Origin: Mariprofundus sp.
GTDB lineage: Bacteria; Pseudomonadota; Zetaproteobacteria; Mariprofundales; Mariprofundaceae
Direction: 5' to 3'
NCBI GenBank assembly: GCA_021772835.1
Contig: JAJFLE010000079.1
Coordinates: 1-64,000 of the forward strand
Length of the DNA: 64,000 nucleotides
In this document: positions 34,775-42,642 of the stretch, piece by piece
Layout: each line of letters starts with the position of its first letter
Numbering within the stretch: position 1 is the stretch's first letter
Made by a program: the position numbers and the translations under genes
Notes under the pieces: model-generated
What the model was told of the DNA's origin: nothing
Seen by the model: the letters and a program-made list of their open reading frames with translations, nothing else
The model's database searches: none

Positions 34775-35363
34775 AGCTACAGAGGAACATGGACGCCAGG
34801 ATTTTCGCGTTGACGACATTATCCCTATTTGCGACGAAAAGTTGACGCGGGAAATGTTTGATATTAATAAAAGCAAGGTTGGCATCAAATCAAGACAGAA
34901 CAGCATGCTTCAGAATATGGTAGGCAGGGATATTTTTTCCGGTGATCGTGACGATGTGAAGCCTGAAGTCTCAGGGGCACTGGAGGCGCTTGATGCCAAA
35001 TTAAATTATCTGATCGGTGTGAATATACTCAATGAGGCCAGTCACAGCGACATGCAGGAAAAGGCTGTGAATCTCAGTGTGACAGGCGTGAGCTTTGTTT
35101 CGGAGAATGATTATTCGGCAGGCGATTTAAGCAAAGTCACGCTCATGTTGCCATCGTTTCCTCCCTCGACACTCGAGCTGTTGGCAGTGATCAGGCGAGT
35201 AGATCCTGCTGGAGATGGCCGCATGCGAATTGGCGCGCAATTCTATTATCGTTGTGATGAAGAGGAAGATACGGTGGCAAAATATGTGTATCGTCGTCAC
35301 CGCGAAACGATTCGAGCCAGCAGCAGGAATGCGGAGCTCGATTCAGAGCTTAATGATTTATAG
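34767..35363 (+). CDS. PilZ-domain protein with split c-di-GMP motif
   Basis: A 198-aa protein, probably a c-di-GMP receptor. The two PilZ motifs are present but far apart: RQDFR (RxxxR) at residues 10-14, and NLSVTG (D/NxSxxG) near 102-107. A helical insertion of about 80 residues separates them. A beta-rich C-terminal half follows (LTLE-like strands ending RIGAQFYYR). The start overlaps the HD-GYP gene by eight bases, tying the receptor to the enzyme that removes its ligand. Motif spacing is unusual, so binding is inferred. Confidence 0.8.
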   Translation: MVRATEEHGRQDFRVDDIIPICDEKLTREMFDINKSKVGIKSRQNSMLQNMVGRDIFSGDRDDVKPEVSGALEALDAKLNYLIGVNILNEASHSDMQEKAVNLSVTGVSFVSENDYSAGDLSKVTLMLPSFPPSTLELLAVIRRVDPAGDGRMRIGAQFYYRCDEEEDTVAKYVYRRHRETIRASSRNAELDSELNDL

Positions 35364-35431
35364 ATTGGTGCTGAAACACACAAATATCTTCACTATAGGA
35401 TGTTGAGGGTAATGTCCGGACGCACAAATAT

Positions 35432-36664
35432 TTAAGATTGGGCGCAGGTCACTTGATTGCGCCCGTTCTTTTTTGACTGATACAGTGCTTCATCAGCAGC
35501 TTTGAAAGCCAGGGCGTGTTCCTTTCCGGGTCTATGCTCAGCAATGCCGATGCTGACGGTAATCTCGACGATGCCAGCGGAAGTTCTGAACGGTTTCATT
35601 TCAATGGATTGGCGCAGTGCTTCTGCAAGTTTAGTGCTGGTGGTCTGATCGGTTTCCGGGAACACAACACAAAATTCTTCACCACCTACGCGGGCTGCCA
35701 GATCGGTTTTGCGGGTGCAGTCGGAGAGGATGGTGCCGACCTCTTGCAGAATTTCATCACCGACATCATGACCATAGGTGTCGTTAATGTTTTTGAAGTG
35801 GTCAATATCAACAATCAGAAAACAAAAACTGGCCTGTCCAAGCGTTTTTAAGAACTCTGCCAGTCGCCTGCGATTTGCCAGTCCTGTAAGTGGATCGTTG
35901 CGTGCTTCTGATTCGGCTTGTTCAAGCTGTTGCGACAGATTTGAAAGCTGTGCCATGTTGTTTTGCAGTGTTGTGTGCAGTTTTGCGCTGGCTGTCGTGA
36001 GCTTATTGCCGGCTTTAAGTATGCCTTCACGAGCAGTTTGCAGTATCTCTCTGGCTTGGCCAATATCGTCGGGTAAGTCCTGTTCCAGTAATAGCTTGGC
36101 CTGTTTGAGTTCAGGGGACTCTTCTCCAGCGTCTTCCAGAACCTTGACGATGGCGTCAAACGAGGGGCTGAATGCATCCATCAGTTGCTGTAGCTCTGAT
36201 CGAAGGGCTGCATCCTGTTTCAGGTGTTCCTGAATCAGGGTTTCCAGGTGTCTGGCACGTTTTTGTAGGGAATCATTTTTCCTGGCGCGCGTGCCAATCA
36301 GGTTGCTGCTTCTATCCAGAATGCTGTGGGTGGCAGGGATATCCTGTTGAGCCTCCATCAGTAGGTTCTTTTTTTGCTCAATGTATAGCTCAAGCATAGC
36401 CCTGCTCTCGGCTGGGATGGTTCCACTGTGAGTGGGGCGTAGCAGCGCGCCATGTTCAGCATCAAGGAATTTCGCAAACAGCTTGCTGACCCAGATGTAC
36501 GTATCATTGGGGATCCCGGGTGATTGTCTGATCTGTTCAAGCGCAGAAATCATGCGTCGTGTTGTTGAACGTAGTTCAAGGTCATCGGGCATGGCGGCAA
36601 TCACGATTGGCCGGATCGTATCCATGTCGTCGAGCAGCTGATTAAGGGATTCCATCTGACTCAT
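35432..36664 (-). CDS. Diguanylate cyclase with helical N-terminal domain
   Basis: This protein is predicted to synthesise c-di-GMP. It is 410 aa long. The first 235 residues are almost entirely helical and not recognised. The GGDEF domain (about 245-405) has an intact active site (VGGEEF) and an inhibitory I-site RKTD five residues before it. No membrane segment is seen. It follows the small gene at 36678-37058 by 13 bases and is probably driven by the sigma-54 promoter at 37117-37131, placing it in the flagellar programme. Confidence 0.92.
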   Translation of the reverse strand: MSQMESLNQLLDDMDTIRPIVIAAMPDDLELRSTTRRMISALEQIRQSPGIPNDTYIWVSKLFAKFLDAEHGALLRPTHSGTIPAESRAMLELYIEQKKNLLMEAQQDIPATHSILDRSSNLIGTRARKNDSLQKRARHLETLIQEHLKQDAALRSELQQLMDAFSPSFDAIVKVLEDAGEESPELKQAKLLLEQDLPDDIGQAREILQTAREGILKAGNKLTTASAKLHTTLQNNMAQLSNLSQQLEQAESEARNDPLTGLANRRRLAEFLKTLGQASFCFLIVDIDHFKNINDTYGHDVGDEILQEVGTILSDCTRKTDLAARVGGEEFCVVFPETDQTTSTKLAEALRQSIEMKPFRTSAGIVEITVSIGIAEHRPGKEHALAFKAADEALYQSKKNGRNQVTCAQS

Positions 36665-36677
36665 GCAAGTTGCCGGA

Positions 36678-37058
36678 TTATGATTGCAGCGAGCGCATGC
36701 GTTCGGCCTCTACTGCAAGCAGTGTGTCTGCATCCCTGAGTTCGCTGGAGCCGGTGTTGGAAGCAAGTTGCTGGCGAAGTTGTGAGCGCAGGAGGTCGAT
36801 ATTGTCGATAATTTTCGTAGTAGGCATGTCTCCGGATTCCAGGCACTGCATGGCCTGATCCAACAGGGAAATGCTCTCTTGCAGGGTCTGCCATGTTTGC
36901 TCTCCATGGTGTTGTGTATCCTGCTGTGGCTGGTTATTAACCTGCTGAACCGCTGTCATTTCAGAATCAAGCATGTTTTTGAAAACGCCGTTTGAGCGAG
37001 TTTGTTTTGTCTTTTGGGCTGTCTGTCCGGTTACCGGAAGATTGTTGTTCACCTTCAT
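36678..37058 (-). CDS. Small helical protein behind a sigma-54 promoter, unknown function
   Basis: A 126-aa soluble protein: a basic, polar N-terminal third, a Gln-rich middle, and a helical C-terminal half (about residues 55-125, TLQESISLLDQAMQCLESG). Size and helicity recall export chaperones such as FlgN, but no motif supports that name. A good ribosome site (AGAGG) precedes the ATG. It is the first gene of a two-gene unit with a diguanylate cyclase, after a sigma-54 promoter. Confidence 0.75.
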   Translation of the reverse strand: MKVNNNLPVTGQTAQKTKQTRSNGVFKNMLDSEMTAVQQVNNQPQQDTQHHGEQTWQTLQESISLLDQAMQCLESGDMPTTKIIDNIDLLRSQLRQQLASNTGSSELRDADTLLAVEAERMRSLQS

Positions 37059-37116
37059 AAGCTGGCCTCTGTTATTCTTGTGTTTTGTTGATTCGCCGTC
37101 TTTGAAAAAGAAACTC

Positions 37117-37131
37117 GCAAGAAACGGGCCA
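37117..37131 (-). promoter_or_regulatory. Sigma-54 promoter of the small protein/diguanylate cyclase unit
   Basis: On the minus strand this reads TGGCCCGTTTCTTGC, with GG and GC at the exact spacing and a consensus TTGC at -12. The predicted start is 37105, 47 bases before the ATG at 37058. Confidence 0.75.
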
Positions 37132-37156
37132 GAGGCTCTTAAGTTATGGGGTTAGC

Positions 37157-37426
37157 TTATGCTGCTGTAGTCGCTTCAGCCTGAATGCTTAATGCATGAA
37201 TATGTGTTGGGAATAGCGATTGCAAGCAGTTGTATATTAAGCGGTGGCATTGCATGCGACTTAAGTTGTTGAAATGGTGAGATTTAATCTCAACAACAAA
37301 ATGTCCACCACCCGATTCCTGTACACCGGCATGGCCTGCATGTTTCCATGATTCATCGGTAACATTGAGCGATTCAGGATTGAACTCTGCTTCAAGTAGT
37401 TGCTGTATTTTTTCCGATGTATTCAC
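37157..37426 (-). CDS. bolA: BolA family protein
   Basis: BolA proteins work with monothiol glutaredoxins in iron-sulfur cluster handling and also affect cell shape and adhesion. The 89-aa protein has the family core: VTDESWKHAGHAG, then GHFVVEIKS and the ligand-bearing MQCHRLIYNCL segment, ending IHALSIQAE. The start is the GTG at 37426, which forms a GTGA overlap with the yhbY stop; upstream ATGs would lie deep inside yhbY. It is co-translated with yhbY. Confidence 0.92.
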   Translation of the reverse strand: MNTSEKIQQLLEAEFNPESLNVTDESWKHAGHAGVQESGGGHFVVEIKSHHFNNLSRMQCHRLIYNCLQSLFPTHIHALSIQAEATTAA

Positions 37427-37701
37427 GAATCGGCTGGTTTTTGCCGGTAAAGAACACATGTTTTGCCAATCTTGGTGACCAGTTCGGCTTTGCATTGTGT
37501 GGCAAGGCTGCCGACCGAGTGATTGCGCGCCTCACGATCATCATTTGCGATATGGATTTTGATCAACTCATGAATATCCAGTGCATTGTTGATTTCCATG
37601 ATGACATTTTCAGTAATGCCTTTTTGCCCAATTCTGACAACCGGATTGAGATGGTGGGCTTTGGTCTTCAGGGCTTTGATCTGCTTGTTGGATAATGGCA
37701 T
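37423..37701 (-). CDS. yhbY: CRM-domain RNA-binding protein YhbY
   Basis: YhbY binds pre-50S ribosomal particles and assists their maturation. The 92-aa protein is one CRM domain: LSNKQIKALKTKAHHLNPVV, the GxxG-type loop RIGQKGIT, and a C-terminal strand CVLYRQ. The ATG at 37701 has GGAG seven bases upstream. It overlaps bolA (GTGA). Downstream of both lies the separate sigma-54 promoter of the next unit. Confidence 0.94.
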   Translation of the reverse strand: MPLSNKQIKALKTKAHHLNPVVRIGQKGITENVIMEINNALDIHELIKIHIANDDREARNHSVGSLATQCKAELVTKIGKTCVLYRQKPADS

Positions 37702-37785
37702 GCTTTTCTCCGAGGGTGCGCATATTAGAGAGATGCTGATGAATTGCATCCTGCAGTTCATCAGGGCGCGTCCGTGGTCTGCGGG

Positions 37786-37810
37786 CACACTCTGACTATT
37801 TCAGAGTGTG
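37786..37810. repeat. Perfect ten-base inverted repeat between yhbY and a GGDEF gene
   Basis: CACACTCTGA, a five-base spacer, then TCAGAGTGTG, followed by TTT. It lies between two divergent genes, 22 bases upstream of the sigma-54 promoter at 37832. It could be an activator site or a hairpin; its position makes a terminator unlikely. Confidence 0.6.
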
Positions 37811-37831
37811 TTTGGCAACAGTGTCTGACAA

Positions 37832-37846
37832 TGGTACGAAGTTTGC
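37832..37846 (+). promoter_or_regulatory. Sigma-54 promoter of the Rossmann-GGDEF gene
   Basis: TGGTACGAAGTTTGC followed by T matches the RpoN consensus with correct ten-base spacing between GG and GC. Predicted transcription starts at 37858, 28 bases before the ATG at 37886. Confidence 0.75.
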
Positions 37847-37885
37847 TATGTAAATCATGTTAATTCCAATGGGTGGGGTGAATCA

Positions 37886-38797
37886 ATGGCAACATTACGA
37901 GAAGATCCTCATCGGGCAGTCATACTTGGCGCGGGACAGGGTGGCACTGCAGTTCTGGAAATGTTGCTCGAAGAAGACCTAGTGACTGTGTTGGCTGTTG
38001 TAGATCGGGATCCATCTGCGCCCGGCTTGAAGCTGGCTGAAGAGCATGGCGTGGTTGTCTATGCCGATGTTGAACAGGCACTGAAAAAATGTGCACCCTG
38101 TGTGGCGTTCAATATGACTGGCAACGAGATGGTTGAAGCTGTCGTTGCTGAAGCGCTAGGTAGTGGAGGCGTGATCGGCGGCATGGAAGCAAACCTGATA
38201 CTTAAGATGATTAATAACCTGAAAAAAGCCAAGGAAGAGCTGAAATTTCAGGCCAGCCATGATCCGCTGACCGGCTTGCGTAATCGCAGATATATGATGG
38301 AACAGCTCAATCAGGGCGTGTCGCAGGCGCTACGTTACAGGCATCCGTTCACGGTTGTGATGCTTGATCTGGATCACTTTAAAAATGTTAACGATAAACA
38401 CGGGCATGCAGCAGGAGACAAGGTGCTTTCACATATGGCGCGCGTATTGCGTGGCGGCATGCGAGAGTCCGATGTGCCCGGTCGCTGGGGTGGTGAAGAG
38501 TTTATCGTTCTGTTGCCTCATACTGATATCAAAGGTGCGCAACAGGCGACTGAGCAATGGCTGGGGCACCTCACTGCGGCTCCACTGGTTCTTGCCAGCG
38601 GAGTGCCGGTGTCTGTCAGTTTCTCTGCCGGAGTTGCATCGCTTGATGTGATGAAAAAAGGCGCTGATGTCAAAGTGGTTGTTGATCAGTTGCTGCATAT
38701 GGCCGATGTGCGCATGTACCTTGCTAAAGAGCAGGGGCGTAACAGGGTCTGTGCAGCCGGTGCCCCCTCTGAATCGTTCATCGGCGTCCAGTCTTAA
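37886..38797 (+). CDS. Diguanylate cyclase fused to a Rossmann nucleotide-binding domain
   Basis: A 303-aa protein. Residues 10-115 form a dinucleotide-binding-type Rossmann fold: VILGAGQGGTAVLE with GxGxxG, then an acidic strand end in VVDRDPSAPG. The C-terminal GGDEF domain (about 125-290) is intact, with WGGEEF and an I-site RESD five residues before it. No membrane segment is seen. The fusion suggests that c-di-GMP synthesis responds to a bound nucleotide such as NAD(H), which is inference. It has its own sigma-54 promoter and precedes an adenylate cyclase gene by 75 bases. Confidence 0.9.
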   Translation: MATLREDPHRAVILGAGQGGTAVLEMLLEEDLVTVLAVVDRDPSAPGLKLAEEHGVVVYADVEQALKKCAPCVAFNMTGNEMVEAVVAEALGSGGVIGGMEANLILKMINNLKKAKEELKFQASHDPLTGLRNRRYMMEQLNQGVSQALRYRHPFTVVMLDLDHFKNVNDKHGHAAGDKVLSHMARVLRGGMRESDVPGRWGGEEFIVLLPHTDIKGAQQATEQWLGHLTAAPLVLASGVPVSVSFSAGVASLDVMKKGADVKVVVDQLLHMADVRMYLAKEQGRNRVCAAGAPSESFIGVQS

Positions 38798-38872
38798 TAG
38801 CACTGCCATAGTGTCCTCAATGATGAGCAATCCCATGATTGCCCGAACAGGCGGTTTGGATAGAGTGTAGCT

Positions 38873-40372
38873 GTGCATGATATCAATACAGAACCTGAAG
38901 ACATTCAATCGTTAGAGAGTAATACGATGGGGCAACACGAGAAAAAGTTTGCCCCCCGTTTCCCTATTCGCTGGCGTTGGATTATGCTGGTAGGCATTAC
39001 TGTGACGGCAGCAATAGGCGTGCTGTTTTTTATTATTCTTGATATTGAAAGAAGCGCCTGGCTGGAAAGTCAGGCCGCACAGGCAGAGTTGCAGGTGGAT
39101 AGGCTCACTGATGAGTTGAAACTGCCCATGTTGTCCGGCAGCAGCACGGAAACCGATTTGGTTGTTCAGAGTTTTTTAGAAAAGGTGCCTTCTGTGATGG
39201 GGGTGCTGTTGAAATATTCGGACGGTAGAACCAAGGTCTATGAAGATGTGGCCGATGAAAGCAAGATGGCACCCATGCTTACAGCCAGCAAGGACGTCAA
39301 ACGACTGCCGCTGAAACAACTGTGGTATTCCAAGACCGTTATTTATGCACAAACCTCGATGGGTACGATTGGTGTGCGTTTTTCGGAGCAGGCCTGGGAG
39401 AAAATTGCTGGCCAGTTGGTGAAAAAGATTTTGTCAGCGGCTCTGATTGTGGTGCTGTTATCGACAGTGATGGTGTATTGGGTGGCAGGACGTATGAGCC
39501 AACGATTGGAAATGTTGGCTGATGGTGCACGTCATGTGGCCAAAGGTGACTTTCACGTACAGTTGCCGGTGCGCGGCAATGATGAGATTTCCGATGCCAT
39601 CTCCCAGTTCAATGTGATGGTCAGGGAGTTGGCGCATAAACAGGAATTGCGTGATGTGTTTGGTCGTTACCTGAACCCGAAGCTGGTCTCGGATGTATTT
39701 GAGAGTGGTGACGTAAAGGTTGAAAACCACAGGCAGGAAGTGAGTGTATTGTTTGCTGACATGGTGCAGTTCACCTCTTTTTCCGAGTCTACGGAGACAG
39801 AAGCCGTCGTGGCTGTGTTAAATAGCCATTTCGAGGTGTTTCACCGTGTGATTGCCTATTATGGTGGCCATGTGGATAAATATATTGGCGATGCCGTGAT
39901 GGCAGTATTCAATCACCCGGTCGGCGATGAGGATCATGTTCGGCATGCCGCCAAAGCGGGTCTGGCTATTGCTCAGGCCTGTGAAAAACTGGGTTTTATA
40001 CGAGAAGATGGCCAAGCTATTTCATTCAGAATCGGGCTGAACTGCGGGCAGGCCATTGCCGGTAATATAGGCGCGGCTAAACGCATGGAATATACGGTCA
40101 TTGGTGATGCTGTGAATGTTGCTTCACGCATGGGTGGTCTGGGTGAAGGCGGCGATGTTGTGATGTCCCGTGAGACGTTCAATAAACTGGGTGATGGCTT
40201 CGTGTTTCATGCTATAGGTCAGTCTGAAATGAAGGGCGTGAGCCAGCAGGTGGAAGTTGGTACTGTTGAGGTTTCCAGTAAACATGTTCGCAGAAATATT
40301 GAACATGTGGTTGAGTTTGCCTTTAATCTTGATCTGCCTACCGATGTGCGTCAGATCGCAGGAGATGCTTGA
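38873..40372 (+). CDS. Membrane class III adenylate cyclase with HAMP domain
   Basis: This enzyme is predicted to make cAMP from ATP. The 499 aa comprise a membrane segment (about 36-57), a periplasmic domain (about 58-180), a second segment (about 180-203), HAMP (about 203-255) and a cyclase homology domain (about 280-460). Metal-binding Asp residues lie in VLFADMVQFTSF and DKYIGDAVMAVF; the Lys of the latter and the Thr in MEYTVIGD are adenine-type determinants. The GTG at 38873 is listed, but the ATG at 38927 is also plausible. The end overlaps the next gene. Confidence 0.9.
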   Translation: MHDINTEPEDIQSLESNTMGQHEKKFAPRFPIRWRWIMLVGITVTAAIGVLFFIILDIERSAWLESQAAQAELQVDRLTDELKLPMLSGSSTETDLVVQSFLEKVPSVMGVLLKYSDGRTKVYEDVADESKMAPMLTASKDVKRLPLKQLWYSKTVIYAQTSMGTIGVRFSEQAWEKIAGQLVKKILSAALIVVLLSTVMVYWVAGRMSQRLEMLADGARHVAKGDFHVQLPVRGNDEISDAISQFNVMVRELAHKQELRDVFGRYLNPKLVSDVFESGDVKVENHRQEVSVLFADMVQFTSFSESTETEAVVAVLNSHFEVFHRVIAYYGGHVDKYIGDAVMAVFNHPVGDEDHVRHAAKAGLAIAQACEKLGFIREDGQAISFRIGLNCGQAIAGNIGAAKRMEYTVIGDAVNVASRMGGLGEGGDVVMSRETFNKLGDGFVFHAIGQSEMKGVSQQVEVGTVEVSSKHVRRNIEHVVEFAFNLDLPTDVRQIAGDA

Positions 40373-40373
40373 G

Positions 40374-41537
40374 TTGAAATTACGTCATGTGATGACCATA
40401 TTTGTTTCAGTGTTCTTGCTGGCTGCGTGTAGCGTAGGCACAGGCAGCAAAATGGACGTTGGGAGCCTGATTGCGCGTGGGGGTAATACCTATGCTATGG
40501 CGAAATATGACCTTGAAAACGGGCGCATTATGCAGGCTCGGACAAGGGTATTGGCGTTGGCTAAATCACACGATGATTATGAACGTGCACATAAGCTCCT
40601 GGATGAGAAAATTGAGCCTGCTCGCCGACGTATTTTTGTACATTATCTTCGTCTGGCAAAAGATTATGAGAAAAACAAGCGATGGTCGGATGCAATACTG
40701 GCCTATGAACAAGCCAAAGCGGTTACGATCAAGCCGGATAAGATGGAGAAAAAGCGCACTGAGATGGAGCAGAATATGCGTCAGTTTCGCCTGGAAAAGC
40801 TCATTGAACAGCGCCGTAAGGAAGACCATAACCTGTTGAGTTATGCACATTCGTATGTGCCGGTGAGTGGTATAAGCCCGAAGGATGAGGTCTATGTACG
40901 CCAGCAGGCGCTATATAATGAGGCCCTCGATGACAGGGCCGCTATCGCATACAAGGAATCCAAACGTTATTTGCGCGCCAAGCAGTATGGGCCAGCTTAT
41001 GTTGAGATCGAGTCTCATCTGCGTCTGCAGCCGGACTCAAGCCAGGGGGCCAAACAGCTGGAGGTCATTCAACAGGAAATGCCCGCTTGGTTAATCGTGC
41101 CACCCTTGCAGACCGCTTCAACAACAACTGCAAAAACAGCAAGAACCGCAAAAATAGTAAGAGCTGCAAAACGCATGACGGCACCGAAAGAGGTGACGAT
41201 CAAGCAGGTGATGACTGCAATGAAAAAAGATGATTTACCTGCCGCCAAATACCTTGCCCAGATCTATCGGCGTAATGGTGGCAAAGGTGTAGATAAAATT
41301 CTGGCTCAGATTCAGAAAAGACTGGATGTCAGATCCGATGCACTGTTTGCCAAGGGTAGTAAGGCTTTTCGTGAGGAACATCTGGACACGGCTATCCAGT
41401 ATTGGAGTGAGTCGGTCGCACTTACACCGGAAAAGACAGAATATGTTGAAGCTTTGAATCGCGCTAAACAGCTGAAAGAGCGTTTGAATCTATTGCGCAC
41501 TCAGAAAGACAACGACCCGATACCGGAAGAGGAATAA
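40374..41537 (+). CDS. TPR-like lipoprotein upstream of ispG
   Basis: A 387-aa lipoprotein. Its N-terminus ([13 protein letters not shown]) carries a lipobox ending in Cys. Helical repeat segments follow, with a polar Ala/Thr/Lys-rich linker near residues 240-265. No enzymatic motif is seen; a scaffold role in the envelope is likely. The TTG at 40374, nine bases after GGAG, is preferred; an ATG at 40365 is in frame but abuts that site. It overlaps or abuts the cyclase stop, and ispG follows after one base, so the three are probably coupled. Confidence 0.8.
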   Translation: MKLRHVMTIFVSVFLLAACSVGTGSKMDVGSLIARGGNTYAMAKYDLENGRIMQARTRVLALAKSHDDYERAHKLLDEKIEPARRRIFVHYLRLAKDYEKNKRWSDAILAYEQAKAVTIKPDKMEKKRTEMEQNMRQFRLEKLIEQRRKEDHNLLSYAHSYVPVSGISPKDEVYVRQQALYNEALDDRAAIAYKESKRYLRAKQYGPAYVEIESHLRLQPDSSQGAKQLEVIQQEMPAWLIVPPLQTASTTTAKTARTAKIVRAAKRMTAPKEVTIKQVMTAMKKDDLPAAKYLAQIYRRNGGKGVDKILAQIQKRLDVRSDALFAKGSKAFREEHLDTAIQYWSESVALTPEKTEYVEALNRAKQLKERLNLLRTQKDNDPIPEEE

Positions 41538-41538
41538 T

Positions 41539-42639
41539 ATGCAGGATCAGATTGTTATGCCACGTCGAAAAACGCGACAGGTATTTGTCGGAGATGTCGC
41601 AATCGGTGGTGATGCTCCGATTGCCGTGCAGTCCATGACCAATACGCTTACCACCGATATCGATGCGACAGTGGCCCAGATCCAGGCCTTGCAAGATGCA
41701 GGTGCAGATATTGTGCGTGTGTCGGTTCCCGATCCTGAATCGGCTGCAGCCATGCCTGAAATTCTCGCTCAGACAGATGTGCCGCTGATTGCAGATATAC
41801 ATTTCAGCTACAAAATGGCTTTAGCCTCGCTGGATGCCGGTGTGCATGGCCTGCGTTTGAATCCGGGCAATATCGGTTCGCGTGATCGTGTCGAGCGGGT
41901 GGTGAAAGCGGCAGCTGAACGCGGCGTTTCTATTCGTATCGGTGTCAATGCAGGTTCATTGGAAAAAGAGCTGAATGAAAAATATGGAGAACCGTGCGCG
42001 GATGCCATGGTGGAGTCGGCATTAAGTCATATCCGTATCCTTGAAGATATGGACTTTCAGGATATCAAGGTATCCCTGAAGGCGAGTAATATTCCGATGA
42101 CTGTGGTGGCATACCGTAAACTTGCAGGGCTTGTGGATTATCCGCTGCATATGGGCATTACCGAATCAGGCAGTTTGTTTGGCGGCACTGTGAAGTCATC
42201 GGTTGGGCTGGGGCTGTTATTGGCCGATGGTATTGGTGATACGATTCGTGTGTCGCTGGCGGCTGAACCTGTAGAAGAGATTCGTGTTGGTTTTGAAATT
42301 CTCAAATCACTGGGTCTGCGTCACAGAGGCGTAAATCTGATTGCATGCCCGAGCTGTGCCCGTCAGAAATTCAATGTCATTGATATGGTGCAGCAACTGG
42401 AACAGCGCGTTGCCCATATTCACGAGAATATTGATGTGGCAGTGATTGGTTGTGTCGTGAACGGGCCGGGTGAAGCCCGCGAAGCCGATATTGGTATTAC
42501 CGGCGGTTATCCTGTGCATATGCTCTATCGTGATGGCGAGAAGGCTGAGAAACTGAAGCAGGCTGTGATGCTCGATCAGCTGGTCGAAGAGATTGAACAG
42601 CGCGCGGCGGTTATTCGCGCAAAGCAGGAGAAGGAATAA
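41539..42639 (+). CDS. ispG: 4-hydroxy-3-methylbut-2-enyl diphosphate synthase
   Basis: IspG converts MEcPP to HMBPP in the MEP isoprenoid pathway using a 4Fe-4S cluster. The 366-aa protein has the TIM-barrel N-terminal part ([18 protein letters not shown]) and the cluster ligands in CPSCAR and GCVVNGPGE. The length fits the short bacterial form. It begins one base after the lipoprotein stop and is followed by hisS after three bases. Confidence 0.97.
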   Translation: MQDQIVMPRRKTRQVFVGDVAIGGDAPIAVQSMTNTLTTDIDATVAQIQALQDAGADIVRVSVPDPESAAAMPEILAQTDVPLIADIHFSYKMALASLDAGVHGLRLNPGNIGSRDRVERVVKAAAERGVSIRIGVNAGSLEKELNEKYGEPCADAMVESALSHIRILEDMDFQDIKVSLKASNIPMTVVAYRKLAGLVDYPLHMGITESGSLFGGTVKSSVGLGLLLADGIGDTIRVSLAAEPVEEIRVGFEILKSLGLRHRGVNLIACPSCARQKFNVIDMVQQLEQRVAHIHENIDVAVIGCVVNGPGEAREADIGITGGYPVHMLYRDGEKAEKLKQAVMLDQLVEEIEQRAAVIRAKQEKE

Positions 42640-42642
42640 ATC

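Noticed and set aside
35381-35430. Two copies of CACAAATAT between the PilZ and GGDEF genes
   Set aside because: Nine-base matches in a short AT-rich gap between convergent genes; likely chance, with no terminator structure.
38827-38842. GCAATC/GATTGC hairpin between the GGDEF and cyclase genes
   Set aside because: Six-base stem without a T-run; too weak to call a terminator.
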